Below, in pieces: positions 1 to 8,121 of a DNA stretch of 64,000 nt. This stretch comes from Caulobacter sp. SL161 (GTDB lineage Bacteria; Pseudomonadota; Alphaproteobacteria; Caulobacterales; Caulobacteraceae): contig NZ_JAPPRA010000001.1 in assembly GCF_026672375.1 (NCBI RefSeq), positions 1,736,001 through 1,800,000 of the forward strand, written 5' to 3'. The notes beneath the pieces were generated by a model. It was not told the DNA's origin. It saw nothing but the letters and a program-made list of their open reading frames with translations, and did no database searches. Position numbers and translations under genes: made by a program. Each line of letters begins with the position of its first letter. The first letter of the stretch is position 1.

Positions 1-318
1 GGCGCCATCGTCAAGTCGTATACGATCTTCCCGTTCACCCGCGCCGTACCCGTCAACGACGCCGCCGCCCTGGCGGTGCAGACGGTCGCGCAGTCTTTCA
101 GCCTAGGCGTTCAGTTGGCCGCGCCGGTGATCGTTTTCTCTCTGGTATTCAACCTCGCCACGGGTCTGGTCGGGCGCATCATGCCTGCGTTCCAGATCTT
201 CTTCGTGGCCTCGCCGCTCAGCGTGATCCTGGGCCTGTCTCTGTTGGCGCTGTCGCTGAGCGGCATCGCCATGGTCTGGACCGACCGCTACCGCGAGCTC
301 CTGGACATCTTCACCTAG
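1..318 (+). CDS. fliR: Flagellar biosynthesis protein FliR, C-terminal part (5' end outside window)
   Basis: The reading frame is open from base 1 and ends at a TAG at 316-318, so only the last 105 residues of the protein are present. They form hydrophobic membrane segments (for example the stretches around VFSLVFNLATGLVGR and SVILGLSLLALSLSGIAMV), as in the C-terminal half of FliR, an inner-membrane subunit of the flagellar type III export gate. flhB starts 9 bases downstream in the same direction, the usual fliR-flhB pairing, which strengthens the call. Nothing can be said about the N-terminus or promoter. Confidence 0.9.
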   Translation, partial: GAIVKSYTIFPFTRAVPVNDAAALAVQTVAQSFSLGVQLAAPVIVFSLVFNLATGLVGRIMPAFQIFFVASPLSVILGLSLLALSLSGIAMVWTDRYRELLDIFT

Positions 319-327
319 GGGGCGAGC

Positions 328-1413
328 ATGGCGGACGATACGGATCCAGAATCGAAAACAGAAGAACCGTCAGCCAAGAAGCTGTCGGACGCCCGCGCCA
401 AGGGCGATGTCATCAAGTCGGCCGACATCCCGCAGCTGGCCTCGCTGGCCGGGGCGGTGTCGGTGATCCTGCTGGCCGGCGGCTGGCTGACGCGCGACCT
501 GATGGCGGCCTTGACCCCCTTCATCGCTCACGCCGGCACGATCGACCTGAGCAGCGGCGGGGCCATGATCGTGCTGAAGCAGGCCCTGCTGGCCGCGCTG
601 CCGGCGCTGGTGCTGGTCATGGTGGTGACCGCCTTCGCCGGCGCGGCGGCTCACATCGCCCAGACGGGCTTCCTGCTGACGCCCGAGAAGATCAAGCCCG
701 ACTTCCAGAAGCTCGACCTGATCAAGGGCCTTGGTCGCATCTTCGGGCCGGACGGCATGGTCCAGTTCCTGAAGTCGGCGGTGAAGTTCCTGCTGACCGG
801 CGTCATCGCCTATTTCGTGCTCAAGCCGCATGTCGGCGAGGTCCGCAATCTCGTCGGCATGGACCCGGCGGCGATGATCCCCGAGGCGATGAAGCTCTCC
901 AAGAGCCTGCTGATCGCTGTGATCCTGCTGCTGGTGGCCACCTCGGCCTTTGACTATTTCTGGCAGCGCATGCGGTTCATGAACCGCATGCGGATGACCC
1001 TCCAGGAGGTCAAGGAGGAGTTCAAGCAGTCCGACGGTGACCCGCACATCAAGGGCAAGCGCCGCCAGATCCAGATGCAGCGCTCGCGCCAGCGGATGAT
1101 GCAGGCGGTGCCCAAGGCGACCGTCGTAGTCATGAACCCGACCCACTACGCCGTTGCGCTGAAGTACGAGCAGGGCGAGACGCCCGCGCCGCTGTGCGTG
1201 GCCAAGGGCGTCGACGATCTGGCCTTGAAGATCCGCGCCGTCGCCGAGGAGCATGGCGTGCCGGTCCTGGAAGACCCGCCGCTCGCCCGCGCTCTCTACG
1301 CCAGCGTTGAGATCGACGAGGAAATCCCGGTTGAACACTTCGAAGCCGTCGCCAAGGTCATCAGCTTCATCCTCAACGGAAAGAAGCCCCAGCCCCGGGC
1401 GCGTCCTCTCTAA
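328..1413 (+). CDS. flhB: Flagellar export switch protein FlhB
   Basis: The 361-residue protein has the FlhB layout: a charged cytoplasmic N-terminus (residues 1-30), four hydrophobic segments between about 35 and 210, then a basic cytoplasmic domain. The autocleavage motif NPTH is intact at residues 270-273, so the switch from hook to filament substrates should work. The ATG at 328 follows a GGGGGCGAGC purine-rich stretch and lies 9 bases after fliR, so the two are probably co-transcribed. FlhB works with FliR, FliP, FliQ and FlhA in the inner-membrane export gate. Length is normal for the family. Confidence 0.97.
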   Translation: MADDTDPESKTEEPSAKKLSDARAKGDVIKSADIPQLASLAGAVSVILLAGGWLTRDLMAALTPFIAHAGTIDLSSGGAMIVLKQALLAALPALVLVMVVTAFAGAAAHIAQTGFLLTPEKIKPDFQKLDLIKGLGRIFGPDGMVQFLKSAVKFLLTGVIAYFVLKPHVGEVRNLVGMDPAAMIPEAMKLSKSLLIAVILLLVATSAFDYFWQRMRFMNRMRMTLQEVKEEFKQSDGDPHIKGKRRQIQMQRSRQRMMQAVPKATVVVMNPTHYAVALKYEQGETPAPLCVAKGVDDLALKIRAVAEEHGVPVLEDPPLARALYASVEIDEEIPVEHFEAVAKVISFILNGKKPQPRARPL

Positions 1414-1515
1414 GCCACATTCTCCAGAAAACTGACCTAGCCTCCAGAAAAGGCTATTCTTTCTCCAATTGCGGGTGAGTCGCTGGCTCGCCGTAAGAAA
1501 GGTACAACCTCGCCG

Positions 1516-3591
1516 ATGGCCGACTTGCAGCTCCAGGACAAGGTTTCGACCGGCGCCCCGCGTCGGCGGTTTGATCCATGGCTGGTCGGCGCGGCGGTGT
1601 TTTTCGTGGCCGCGGCGGCCCTGTCGGCGGCGCCGGCGCTCAAGGCCGGACCGACCACCCTGGCCGGTCTGCTGCTGCTTCTGGGCGTCGCGGGCGTGGC
1701 TGTGTTGGGCCTTGTCGCCATTCGCGGCTCGGCGCTTTCCGGCGGCGACGCCGACCAGGCCGAAGGCTTCATCGAGGCGCTGGCCGAGCCGGCCGCCCTG
1801 GCCGCCGCCGACGGTCGCGTCCTGGCCGCCAACGGGCCCTGGCGCGAAGTCATGGGCGAACAGCGCCGCCTGCCCAAGGGTGTGGCGGGCTCCAGCCTGT
1901 TTGCGGCCCTGGTCCAGGCGCGCCAGGGGCAGATGGCCGAGGGCGTGCTGAGCGCCGGAGGAACCGACTACACCGCCAAGGTCTCGCGCCTGGCGGGCGG
2001 ACGGCTGCTGATCCGACTTGCGCCCATCGTTGTCGCTGAGCCGGTCGTGGAAGACGCGTCGCCGGCCCCGGTCGCCGAGCGCGCCGCCCCGCCACCCAGT
2101 TCGCTGGACGCCTTCGCCGGCGCCTCGCCGTTCGGCGCGGCCCTGCTGGAAGGCCTGGAGCCTTTCACTTCGCGGGTGCTGGAGACCAATCCGGCGCTGA
2201 CGACGATGACCGGCGCGAAGGCCGGTGTGCTGTTCGGCGACCTGATCGACGCCGCCTCGCGCGCCGAGGCCGAGACACGCCTGAACGAAGGCCGCGCCGG
2301 TCCCTACGAGGTGCGGTTGGCGCGCGATCCGTCGCGCATCGCTCACCTTTACCTCTATCGCGCCGAAGGCCGCCTGGTGGCCTACATGATCGACGTGTCC
2401 GAGCAGAAGCAGATCGAACTGCAGCTGTCCCAGGCCCAGAAGATGCAGGCCATCGGCCAGCTGGCCGGCGGCGTCGCGCACGACTTCAACAACCTCTTGA
2501 CCGCCATCCAGCTGCGTCTGGATGAGCTGCTACATCGCCATCCCGTCGGTGATCCGTCGTACGAGGGTCTCAACGAGATCCGTCAGACGGGCGTGCGCGC
2601 CGCAGACCTCGTGCGCAAGCTCTTGGCCTTCTCGCGCAAGCAGACCGTACAGCGCGAGGTGCTGGATCTGGGCGAGCTGATCAGCGAGTTCGAGGTCTTG
2701 CTGCGCCGCCTGCTGCGCGAGGACGTCAAGCTCATCACCGACTATGGCCGCGACCTGCCGCAGGTGCGCGCCGACAAGAGCCAGCTCGAGACGGCGGTGA
2801 TGAACCTGGCCGTCAACGCCCGCGACGCCGTGCGCGCGGCCAAGGGCGGCGGCGTCGTGCGAATCCGCACCGCGCGCCTGACCCGCGACGAGGCGATCCA
2901 GCTGGGTTTCCCGGCCGCCGACGGCGACACGGCCTTCATTGAGGTCAGTGACGATGGTCCAGGCATTCCGCCCGACGTCATGGGCAAGATCTTCGACCCG
3001 TTCTTCACCACCAAGCCGGTGGGCGAGGGGACGGGTCTGGGCCTGGCCACGGTCTATGGCATCGTCAAGCAGAGCGACGGCTGGATCCACGTCCACAGCC
3101 GCCCGAACGAAGGCGCGGCCTTCCGCATCTTCCTGCCGGTCTATGAAGCGCCCGCCGGCGCAGCGGCTGTCGCCGCCGCCGCCGAGCCCGCCAAGCCGCG
3201 CGCCGCGCGCGACCTGTCGGGCGCCGGCCGCATCTTGTTCGTCGAGGACGAGGACGCCGTGCGCAGCGTCGCCGCCCGCCTGCTGCGCGCCCGTGGCTAC
3301 GAGGTGCTTGAGGCGGCCGACGGCGAAGAGGCCCTGATCATCGCCGAGGAAAACGCCGGCACGATCGACCTCTTGATCAGCGACGTGATCATGCCCGGCA
3401 TCGACGGTCCGACCTTGCTGAAGAAGGCGCGCGGCTATCTGGGGACCGCGCCGGTGATGTTCATCTCCGGCTATGCCGAGGCCGAGTTCAGCGACCTGCT
3501 CGAGGGCGAGACGGGCGTGACCTTCCTGCCCAAGCCGATCGACATCAAGACCCTGGCCGAGCGCGTCAAGCAGCAGCTGCAGGCGGCCTGA
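1516..3591 (+). CDS. cckA: Cell-cycle hybrid histidine kinase CckA
   Basis: The protein is 691 aa, the length known for Caulobacter CckA. Two N-terminal membrane segments (about 23-41 and 46-69) are followed by PAS-like sequence. The DHp helix carries [11 protein letters not shown] with the phosphorylated histidine at residue 322. A HATPase domain with N, G1 and G2 boxes ([27 protein letters not shown]) follows, and a C-terminal receiver domain with [10 protein letters not shown] holds the phospho-acceptor aspartate. CckA feeds phosphate through ChpT to CtrA and CpdR and acts as kinase or phosphatase at the poles. It lies 102 bases after flhB. A GC hairpin without a T-run follows the stop. 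I see no damage to any catalytic motif. Confidence 0.97.
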   Translation: MADLQLQDKVSTGAPRRRFDPWLVGAAVFFVAAAALSAAPALKAGPTTLAGLLLLLGVAGVAVLGLVAIRGSALSGGDADQAEGFIEALAEPAALAAADGRVLAANGPWREVMGEQRRLPKGVAGSSLFAALVQARQGQMAEGVLSAGGTDYTAKVSRLAGGRLLIRLAPIVVAEPVVEDASPAPVAERAAPPPSSLDAFAGASPFGAALLEGLEPFTSRVLETNPALTTMTGAKAGVLFGDLIDAASRAEAETRLNEGRAGPYEVRLARDPSRIAHLYLYRAEGRLVAYMIDVSEQKQIELQLSQAQKMQAIGQLAGGVAHDFNNLLTAIQLRLDELLHRHPVGDPSYEGLNEIRQTGVRAADLVRKLLAFSRKQTVQREVLDLGELISEFEVLLRRLLREDVKLITDYGRDLPQVRADKSQLETAVMNLAVNARDAVRAAKGGGVVRIRTARLTRDEAIQLGFPAADGDTAFIEVSDDGPGIPPDVMGKIFDPFFTTKPVGEGTGLGLATVYGIVKQSDGWIHVHSRPNEGAAFRIFLPVYEAPAGAAAVAAAAEPAKPRAARDLSGAGRILFVEDEDAVRSVAARLLRARGYEVLEAADGEEALIIAEENAGTIDLLISDVIMPGIDGPTLLKKARGYLGTAPVMFISGYAEAEFSDLLEGETGVTFLPKPIDIKTLAERVKQQLQAA

Positions 3592-3592
3592 A

Positions 3593-3619
3593 GCCCGCCG
3601 CCCTCAAGGGGCGGCGGGC
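3593..3619. terminator. GC hairpin between convergent cckA and DUF4199 gene
   Basis: A perfect 11-bp inverted repeat (GCCCGCCGCCC, loop TCAAG, GGGCGGCGGGC) starts one base after the cckA stop and ends 9 bases before the stop of the convergent gene. There is no T-run on either side, so it is a terminator-like or 3'-protecting stem rather than a classical intrinsic terminator. Confidence 0.5.
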
Positions 3620-3628
3620 CCAAGCGCC

Positions 3629-4159
3629 TCAAGCCTTCGCCGGCAGGAACTTCGGATTGCGCACCAGCGCCGCGCTGACCAGAGCCACCAGCACCCCGAC
3701 CGGGAAGATCTCGGCGAAGGTCATGGGCATGCGCAGCAGCGGATTGGCGTAGCTGCGCTTCATCGCTTCCAGGTCAGAGGCCAGCTTGGCGTATTCGGCG
3801 CCGCTGAGGCCGGCGGCCTTCTTCTGGGCCAGCGTGGCGGCGACATACTGCTCCATGAAGGTGTAGTCGGTGAGCGCCAGATAGACCTCCCAGATCAAGA
3901 CGTAGGCGATCCCCGCCACCAGGGCGACGCCGAGGCCGACCAGCAGGGCGGGCCAGAACTTGATGACGCCGCCCAGCGCCTTGTCGCGGTGCGACTTGAC
4001 CGCCATCAGGATCGAAGAGAGCCCGACCAGCATGATCAGATAGCCAAGCCAGACGTTGGAATGCGGCGCGTCGCCCTTGGAGAGCACGATGGTGGCGATC
4101 ATGCCCAGAATGATGATGGCGCCCGACGTCAGGCCGTGAATGAGAATGGTGCGTTGCAT
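3629..4159 (-). CDS. DUF4199-type four-helix membrane protein
   Basis: The 176-aa product has four hydrophobic segments (about 5-25, 35-53, 70-92 and 148-166). A hydrophilic stretch with a Lys/Ala-rich helix (about 105-140) lies between the third and fourth. This layout and length match the DUF4199 family, whose function is unknown. The start ATG at 4159 is preceded by GGAGGACTC, a strong ribosome binding site. A LuxR-type membrane regulator lies upstream on the same strand (133 bases between them), so they may be co-expressed and functionally linked, which is inference. Confidence 0.75.
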   Translation of the reverse strand: MQRTILIHGLTSGAIIILGMIATIVLSKGDAPHSNVWLGYLIMLVGLSSILMAVKSHRDKALGGVIKFWPALLVGLGVALVAGIAYVLIWEVYLALTDYTFMEQYVAATLAQKKAAGLSGAEYAKLASDLEAMKRSYANPLLRMPMTFAEIFPVGVLVALVSAALVRNPKFLPAKA

Positions 4160-4292
4160 GGAGTCCTCCTCCGCGCCGCCCCCTGCGACGCGCCCCGCAA
4201 GCTGTCCTGTCCCCGCCGGGAAACGGTATCGCCCAAAAGGGTGAGAACGACAGTTTCGCCCGATCGGACGTCGGTCAAGGTCGGGGTCAAGC

Positions 4293-4706
4293 TCAGGGGA
4301 TGAGCGAGAGTTCCCGCGCCTTGCCGACCGCCTGTGTGCGGCGGCTGACCTCTAGCTTGCCGTAGAGGTTCCCGACGTGAGTCTTGACGGTGTTGGGCGA
4401 GAGGCCGAGGTCGCGGGCGATCTCCTTGTTGTAGCGGCCGGCCGCCAGACGCTCCAGCACCTTGATCTCCTGACCGGTCAGGCCAAGGCTCGCCAGGGCG
4501 GCGTCATTGCGTTGGAACATCTCGGGGCGGGCGCGGGCCGCGAGCCGCCAACCGACCCAGACGCCGCCGGCCGCGAACGCCGCTCCGATCAGCCCGACAT
4601 AGACCTGCCAGGAGAAGGCCCGCACGACCAAGCCGTACTCCAGCCATTGCAGGGCGAACGCGCCCAGCGCCAGGACCAGCGCCCAGAGAACGACCGTGCG
4701 GATCAT
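4293..4706 (-). CDS. Membrane-anchored LuxR-type HTH regulator
   Basis: From the ATG at 4706 the protein is 137 aa. Two hydrophobic segments (about 3-20 and 31-50) form a membrane hairpin, and a C-terminal LuxR/GerE helix-turn-helix reads LTGQEIKVLERLAAGRYNKEIA followed by SPNTVKTHVGNLYGKL. There is no receiver or autoinducer domain, so any signal must come through the membrane part or a partner. A longer frame starting at 4751 exists, but its extra residues run into a repeat element and lack family-like sequence, so the internal ATG is preferred. The DUF4199 gene follows on the same strand and is the obvious candidate partner or target. Confidence 0.8.
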   Translation of the reverse strand: MIRTVVLWALVLALGAFALQWLEYGLVVRAFSWQVYVGLIGAAFAAGGVWVGWRLAARARPEMFQRNDAALASLGLTGQEIKVLERLAAGRYNKEIARDLGLSPNTVKTHVGNLYGKLEVSRRTQAVGKARELSLIP

Positions 4707-4744
4707 GGGCGAAAGGGTGCGTGAACCAAGCGGCGCGTCAAGGC

Positions 4745-4794
4745 AGAGCATTTTCCGATAAGTGTGAAACGGCTATCGGATCGAAAAATGCTCT
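4745..4794. repeat. Dispersed AGAGCATTTT...AAAATGCTCT palindrome
   Basis: Ten-base arms AGAGCATTTT and AAAATGCTCT flank a partly paired interior (CCGATA / TATCGG). The element occupies the whole gap between the LuxR gene and the next gene and overlaps the TAG stop of the latter by two bases. Structured repeats ending in AGAGC/GCTCT recur between genes in alphaproteobacteria; a relative occurs here at 16441-16490. Confidence 0.7.
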
Positions 4795-5119
4795 AACTTT
4801 TGAAAGCGATACGTGCCTTGGCCTCCGGCGGTGCGACCTGGTCGAACAGGATCTGAAGGTGCTGATCCTTGGCGTGGTCGTTGTGCAACTCCCACGACAA
4901 CGAAACGGGAAGTCGCAGCCGGCCGCCGTCGGGCAGGCGAGCGATCAGCACGCGCCAGGAAAAACCTTCACCCGGATCGCCCAGAGGGTCCTTGAACTCG
5001 ACGGGCGCGGGGTCGCGTAGTCGGAACTTGCGCTCGGGATGAGCCTCGAACCAGGCGCGGTCGGCCTCGGCGGTGGGATCGGGAGCGGCGACGAGCTTGG
5101 CGGTGACTTTGCGAACCAT
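4793..5119 (-). CDS. Hypothetical protein, 108 aa
   Basis: I do not recognise this family. The protein is soluble and charged, has no signal peptide, and reads as one compact domain: a basic/acidic N-terminus (VRKVTAKLVAAPDPTAEADRAWFEAHPERKFRLRD) followed by strand-like sequence ending in LHNDHAKDQHLQILFDQV. Codon use and frame (GC-rich third positions) fit a real Caulobacter gene. Its TAG stop is supplied by the edge of the palindromic repeat at 4745-4794. It is transcribed towards the LuxR gene. Confidence 0.6.
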   Translation of the reverse strand: MVRKVTAKLVAAPDPTAEADRAWFEAHPERKFRLRDPAPVEFKDPLGDPGEGFSWRVLIARLPDGGRLRLPVSLSWELHNDHAKDQHLQILFDQVAPPEAKARIAFKS

Positions 5120-5161
5120 GGGCCGCAGATAGCATGTTTCGCGCCAGCGGGCGTCATGGGG

Positions 5162-5695
5162 TCACGGGGATGGGACCCGCCGCCGCTCCATCATCAGGAT
5201 CGGCGAACCCTTGTAGGTCGCCTGCGTCTTCAGCTTGAAGCCGACCTTCCGCGCCAGGGCGATGGAGGGGGCGTTCTCCACATTGATGATGCACGGCACC
5301 ACCTCCGGCGCCAGGGCCTGGTCGATCCAGGCCAGCCCCGCGCGGACCGCCTCGGTTCCAAAGCCCTGACCGTGCGACCAGGCCGCCAGCACCCACCCCA
5401 TCTCGGGCAGGCCATAGAGGTTGGGCTCGAGCTCGCGCCGCAGGTCCGCAAAGCCGACCTCGCCGACATAGCGGCCCGTCGCGGTCTCCCGCACCGCCCA
5501 GTAGCCAAAGCCCAGCACTTCCCAGAGACCCCGGGCGCGCATCAGCCGCGTCCAGCTTTCTTCCTCCGTGAAGGGGCGGCCACCCACGTGCTTGACCACC
5601 AGCGGGTCCATCCACATCGCCAGGCTGTCTTCGAAGTCGGCGAGGGTGGGCGGGGCCAGGGTTAGGCGATCGGTGGTCAGGGTCGGGGCGGGCAT
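5162..5695 (-). CDS. GNAT N-acetyltransferase (RimJ/RimL type)
   Basis: The 177-aa protein starts with the TDRLTLAPPTLADFE type N-terminus of RimJ/RimL-like acetyltransferases. It contains the acetyl-CoA binding region (around GWVLAAWSHGQGFGTEAVRAGLAWID) and the C-terminal N-x-x-S-x-x-L/V-A-x-K-V-G-F motif (ENAPSIALARKVGFK). Members of this branch acetylate ribosomal proteins or small molecules; the substrate cannot be read from sequence. It is divergent from the SnoaL-like gene at 5764. Confidence 0.85.
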   Translation of the reverse strand: MPAPTLTTDRLTLAPPTLADFEDSLAMWMDPLVVKHVGGRPFTEEESWTRLMRARGLWEVLGFGYWAVRETATGRYVGEVGFADLRRELEPNLYGLPEMGWVLAAWSHGQGFGTEAVRAGLAWIDQALAPEVVPCIINVENAPSIALARKVGFKLKTQATYKGSPILMMERRRVPSP

Positions 5696-5763
5696 AGGGA
5701 CTCGGCGTTTGCGAGGCTTGGTCTGCGCAGGCTACACCGACGCGCTCGAACCGGAAGAACACC

Positions 5764-6141
5764 ATGACCACGCCGCAAGACGCCATCGCCGCGCGCCGCA
5801 AGCTGACCAACAAGCTGATCGCCGCCAAGGACGCCGCGCGCCTGCGGCCCTTCTTCGACCCGCGCGTCACCCTGATCGCCGGTGACGGCTCGCTGCTGCT
5901 GGGCGCTGAGGACGTGCTGGCGGCCTTCGCGGGCCAGTTCGCCGACAAGGGCTTCGTGGCCTATGTCCGGACGACCGAAGAGATCACCCTGGACTCCGAG
6001 GGGACGCGCGCCGCCGAGCGCGGCCGCTGGGTTGGGACCTGGAAGGACGCGCCCCAGCAGTCGGGGACCTATCTGGCGACCTGGAAGAAGGTCACGGGCC
6101 AGTGGGTGATCGAGAACGAGCTGTTCGTGACGCTCGCCTGA
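5764..6141 (+). CDS. SnoaL/NTF2-like fold protein (DUF4440-type)
   Basis: The 125-aa product has the size and pattern of an NTF2-like alpha+beta cone: an N-terminal helix (QDAIAARRKLTNKLIAAKDAARL), then FFDPRVTLIAGDGSLLLGAEDVLAAFAGQFA and a C-terminal sheet (RGRWVGTWKDAPQQSGTYLATWKKVTGQWVIENELFVTL). Such proteins act as small hydrolases, isomerases or ligand binders; the substrate is unknown. The start ATG follows a purine-rich GGAAGAACACC. Confidence 0.8.
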   Translation: MTTPQDAIAARRKLTNKLIAAKDAARLRPFFDPRVTLIAGDGSLLLGAEDVLAAFAGQFADKGFVAYVRTTEEITLDSEGTRAAERGRWVGTWKDAPQQSGTYLATWKKVTGQWVIENELFVTLA

Positions 6142-6244
6142 GCGGAGCCCCCTTCCCATCGAAGATGACGCGGAATTAATTAAGCCCAATAGGGGAGCGG
6201 GGCTTACGCCTTCGTCCTTCAATACGCCTCTGGGGAGGAAAACC

Positions 6245-8068
6245 TTGCTCAATCGTCGCCACATGATGTTCGCCACCGCTGCGGCCGGCTTCGCCGCCAC
6301 CGGCGGTCTGCCGTCCCTGGCCCTGGCCCGCGAGGGCGAGGTGGCCAAGCTGAACGCGCTGTTCGACGCGATCATGGCCAAGCAACTGCGCCAGTCGCCC
6401 GAGACTGCGACGGGCCTGGGTCTGGACAGCGGCGAGCTGGCCTGGACCAAGGGGCTGCTCACGGACCGCTCCGCCGCCGCCATCGAGGCCGGCAAGGCTG
6501 AGGTCCGCACGCAGCTGGCCGCGCTGCGCGCCATCGACCGTCGCGCGCTCAAGGGCATGGACGCGGCCAACTACGACACCGTTGAGTTCATCCTGGCGGT
6601 GATGGACGAAGGCAACAGCAAGTTCAGCTATGGCGGCGGCGGCTCGGGCGCGCCGTACGTGCTGAGCCAGCTGACTGGCTCCTACCAGCAGATGCCGGAC
6701 TTCCTGGACACCCAGCACAGCATCGAGACCAAGGCTGACGCCGACGCCTATCTGTCGCGGATGGAGGGCTTTGCGCGCCTGATGGATCAGGAAGCCGCCC
6801 TGGCCAAGCAGGACATGGCCGATGGCGTGATCCCGCCGGACTTCGTCATCGACAAGACCCTGGTCCAGATGAAGGCCTTCGCCGACACGCCGACGGCCGA
6901 GACGACGCTGGTCAAGTCGATCGCCCGTCGCACCAAGGACAAGAACATCGCCGGCGACTGGGCGGGCGAGGCCTCGAAGATCTACGAAAACTCGGTGCTG
7001 CCCGCCCTCAAGCGCCAGATCGCGCTGATGGAGAGCGTGCGCGGCAAGGCCACCCATGACGCGGGTGTCTGGCGGCTGAAGAACGGCGGTGACTACTACG
7101 CCACCTCGCTGAAGAACTACACGACCTCCACCCTGACGCCGGACGAGATCCACCAGCTGGGCCTGGACACGGTGAAGGCGATCGAGATCGAGGCCGACAA
7201 GCTGTTCAAGAAGATCGGCATGACCAAGGGCACGGTTGGCGATCGCATGCGCAAGCTGGGTGAGGACTTCTATCCGAACACGGATGAGGCCAAGGAGCAG
7301 CTGATCAAGGACCTGAACGACAAGGCCAAGTGGATCGAAAAACAGCTGCCGGCCTATTTCGGCCAGCTGCCCAAGGCTCCACTGGAGATCCGTCGGGTGC
7401 CCAAAGCCATCGAGGCCGGCGCGCCGGGCGGCTACTACAACTCGCCCTCGCTGGATGGGAAGCGTCCGGGGATCTACTGGATCAACCTGCGCGACACCAA
7501 GGAGCAGGCCAAGTACACCCTGACCACCCTGACCGTGCACGAAGGCGTCCCGGGCCACCACCTGCAACTGTCGCTGTCGAACGAGGCCAAGGGCCTGCCG
7601 CTGATCCGCAAGATCATCGGCTTCTCGGGCTACACCGAGGGCTGGGCGCTCTACTCCGAACAGCTGGCCGTCGAGATGGGCGTCTACAAGAACGACCCGC
7701 GCGGCCAGATCGGTATGCTGCACGACGCACTGTTCCGCGCCGTGCGCCTGGTGGTCGACACCGGCATGCACCACAAGAAGTGGAGCCGCGAGCAGGCCAT
7801 CAAGTACATGGCCGAGACGATGGGCGATGAGGAAAGCGGCGCGATCACCGAGATCGAGCGCTATGTCGTGTGGCCGGGCCAGGCCTGCAGCTACATGATC
7901 GGCAAGATCGTCTGGTTGCGCGCCCGCGCCAAGGCTCAGAAGGCGCTGGGCAAGAAGTTCGACATCCGCGAGTTCCACGACGCGGGTCTGCTGTCGGGCA
8001 TGACGCCGCTGACCGTCTTCGAGCGGGTGATCGACGATTACATCGTCAGCAAGGGCGGCAAGGCTTAG
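6245..8068 (+). CDS. Exported DUF885-family zinc hydrolase
   Basis: The TTG at 6245 is preceded by a strong ribosome site (GGGGAGG, six bases upstream) and gives a 607-aa protein starting with a twin-arginine-like leader (NRRHMMFATAAAGFAATGG...LALA), so export through Tat is likely. The DUF885 motif HEGVPGHH lies near residue 435, inside a helix typical of a metal site. A second conserved segment, GYTEGWALYSEQL, follows. Family members are putative metallopeptidases. The ribosome binding site sequence GGGAGGAAA is complementary to the single-stranded part of the candidate sRNA at 12667-12735. Confidence 0.88.
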   Translation: MLNRRHMMFATAAAGFAATGGLPSLALAREGEVAKLNALFDAIMAKQLRQSPETATGLGLDSGELAWTKGLLTDRSAAAIEAGKAEVRTQLAALRAIDRRALKGMDAANYDTVEFILAVMDEGNSKFSYGGGGSGAPYVLSQLTGSYQQMPDFLDTQHSIETKADADAYLSRMEGFARLMDQEAALAKQDMADGVIPPDFVIDKTLVQMKAFADTPTAETTLVKSIARRTKDKNIAGDWAGEASKIYENSVLPALKRQIALMESVRGKATHDAGVWRLKNGGDYYATSLKNYTTSTLTPDEIHQLGLDTVKAIEIEADKLFKKIGMTKGTVGDRMRKLGEDFYPNTDEAKEQLIKDLNDKAKWIEKQLPAYFGQLPKAPLEIRRVPKAIEAGAPGGYYNSPSLDGKRPGIYWINLRDTKEQAKYTLTTLTVHEGVPGHHLQLSLSNEAKGLPLIRKIIGFSGYTEGWALYSEQLAVEMGVYKNDPRGQIGMLHDALFRAVRLVVDTGMHHKKWSREQAIKYMAETMGDEESGAITEIERYVVWPGQACSYMIGKIVWLRARAKAQKALGKKFDIREFHDAGLLSGMTPLTVFERVIDDYIVSKGGKA

Positions 8069-8121
8069 ATCTGCTTAGCTTTGGTCCCTCCTCCACGAAC
8101 CTGGGGGAGGGATGCGCCCTT

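Noticed and set aside
370..2481. 703-codon minus-strand frame opposite flhB and cckA
   Set aside because: Antisense of two well-supported genes; Arg/Gln/Gly-rich shadow typical of high-GC DNA.
4247..4263. ACGACAGTTTCGCCCGA, a partial match to the recA/driD dyad
   Set aside because: Only one half-site is kept and the GTCG arm is missing; not enough to call a DriD site.
6174..6181. TTAATTAA as a CtrA site
   Set aside because: The CtrA pattern needs TTAA-N7-TTAA; here the half-sites are adjacent.
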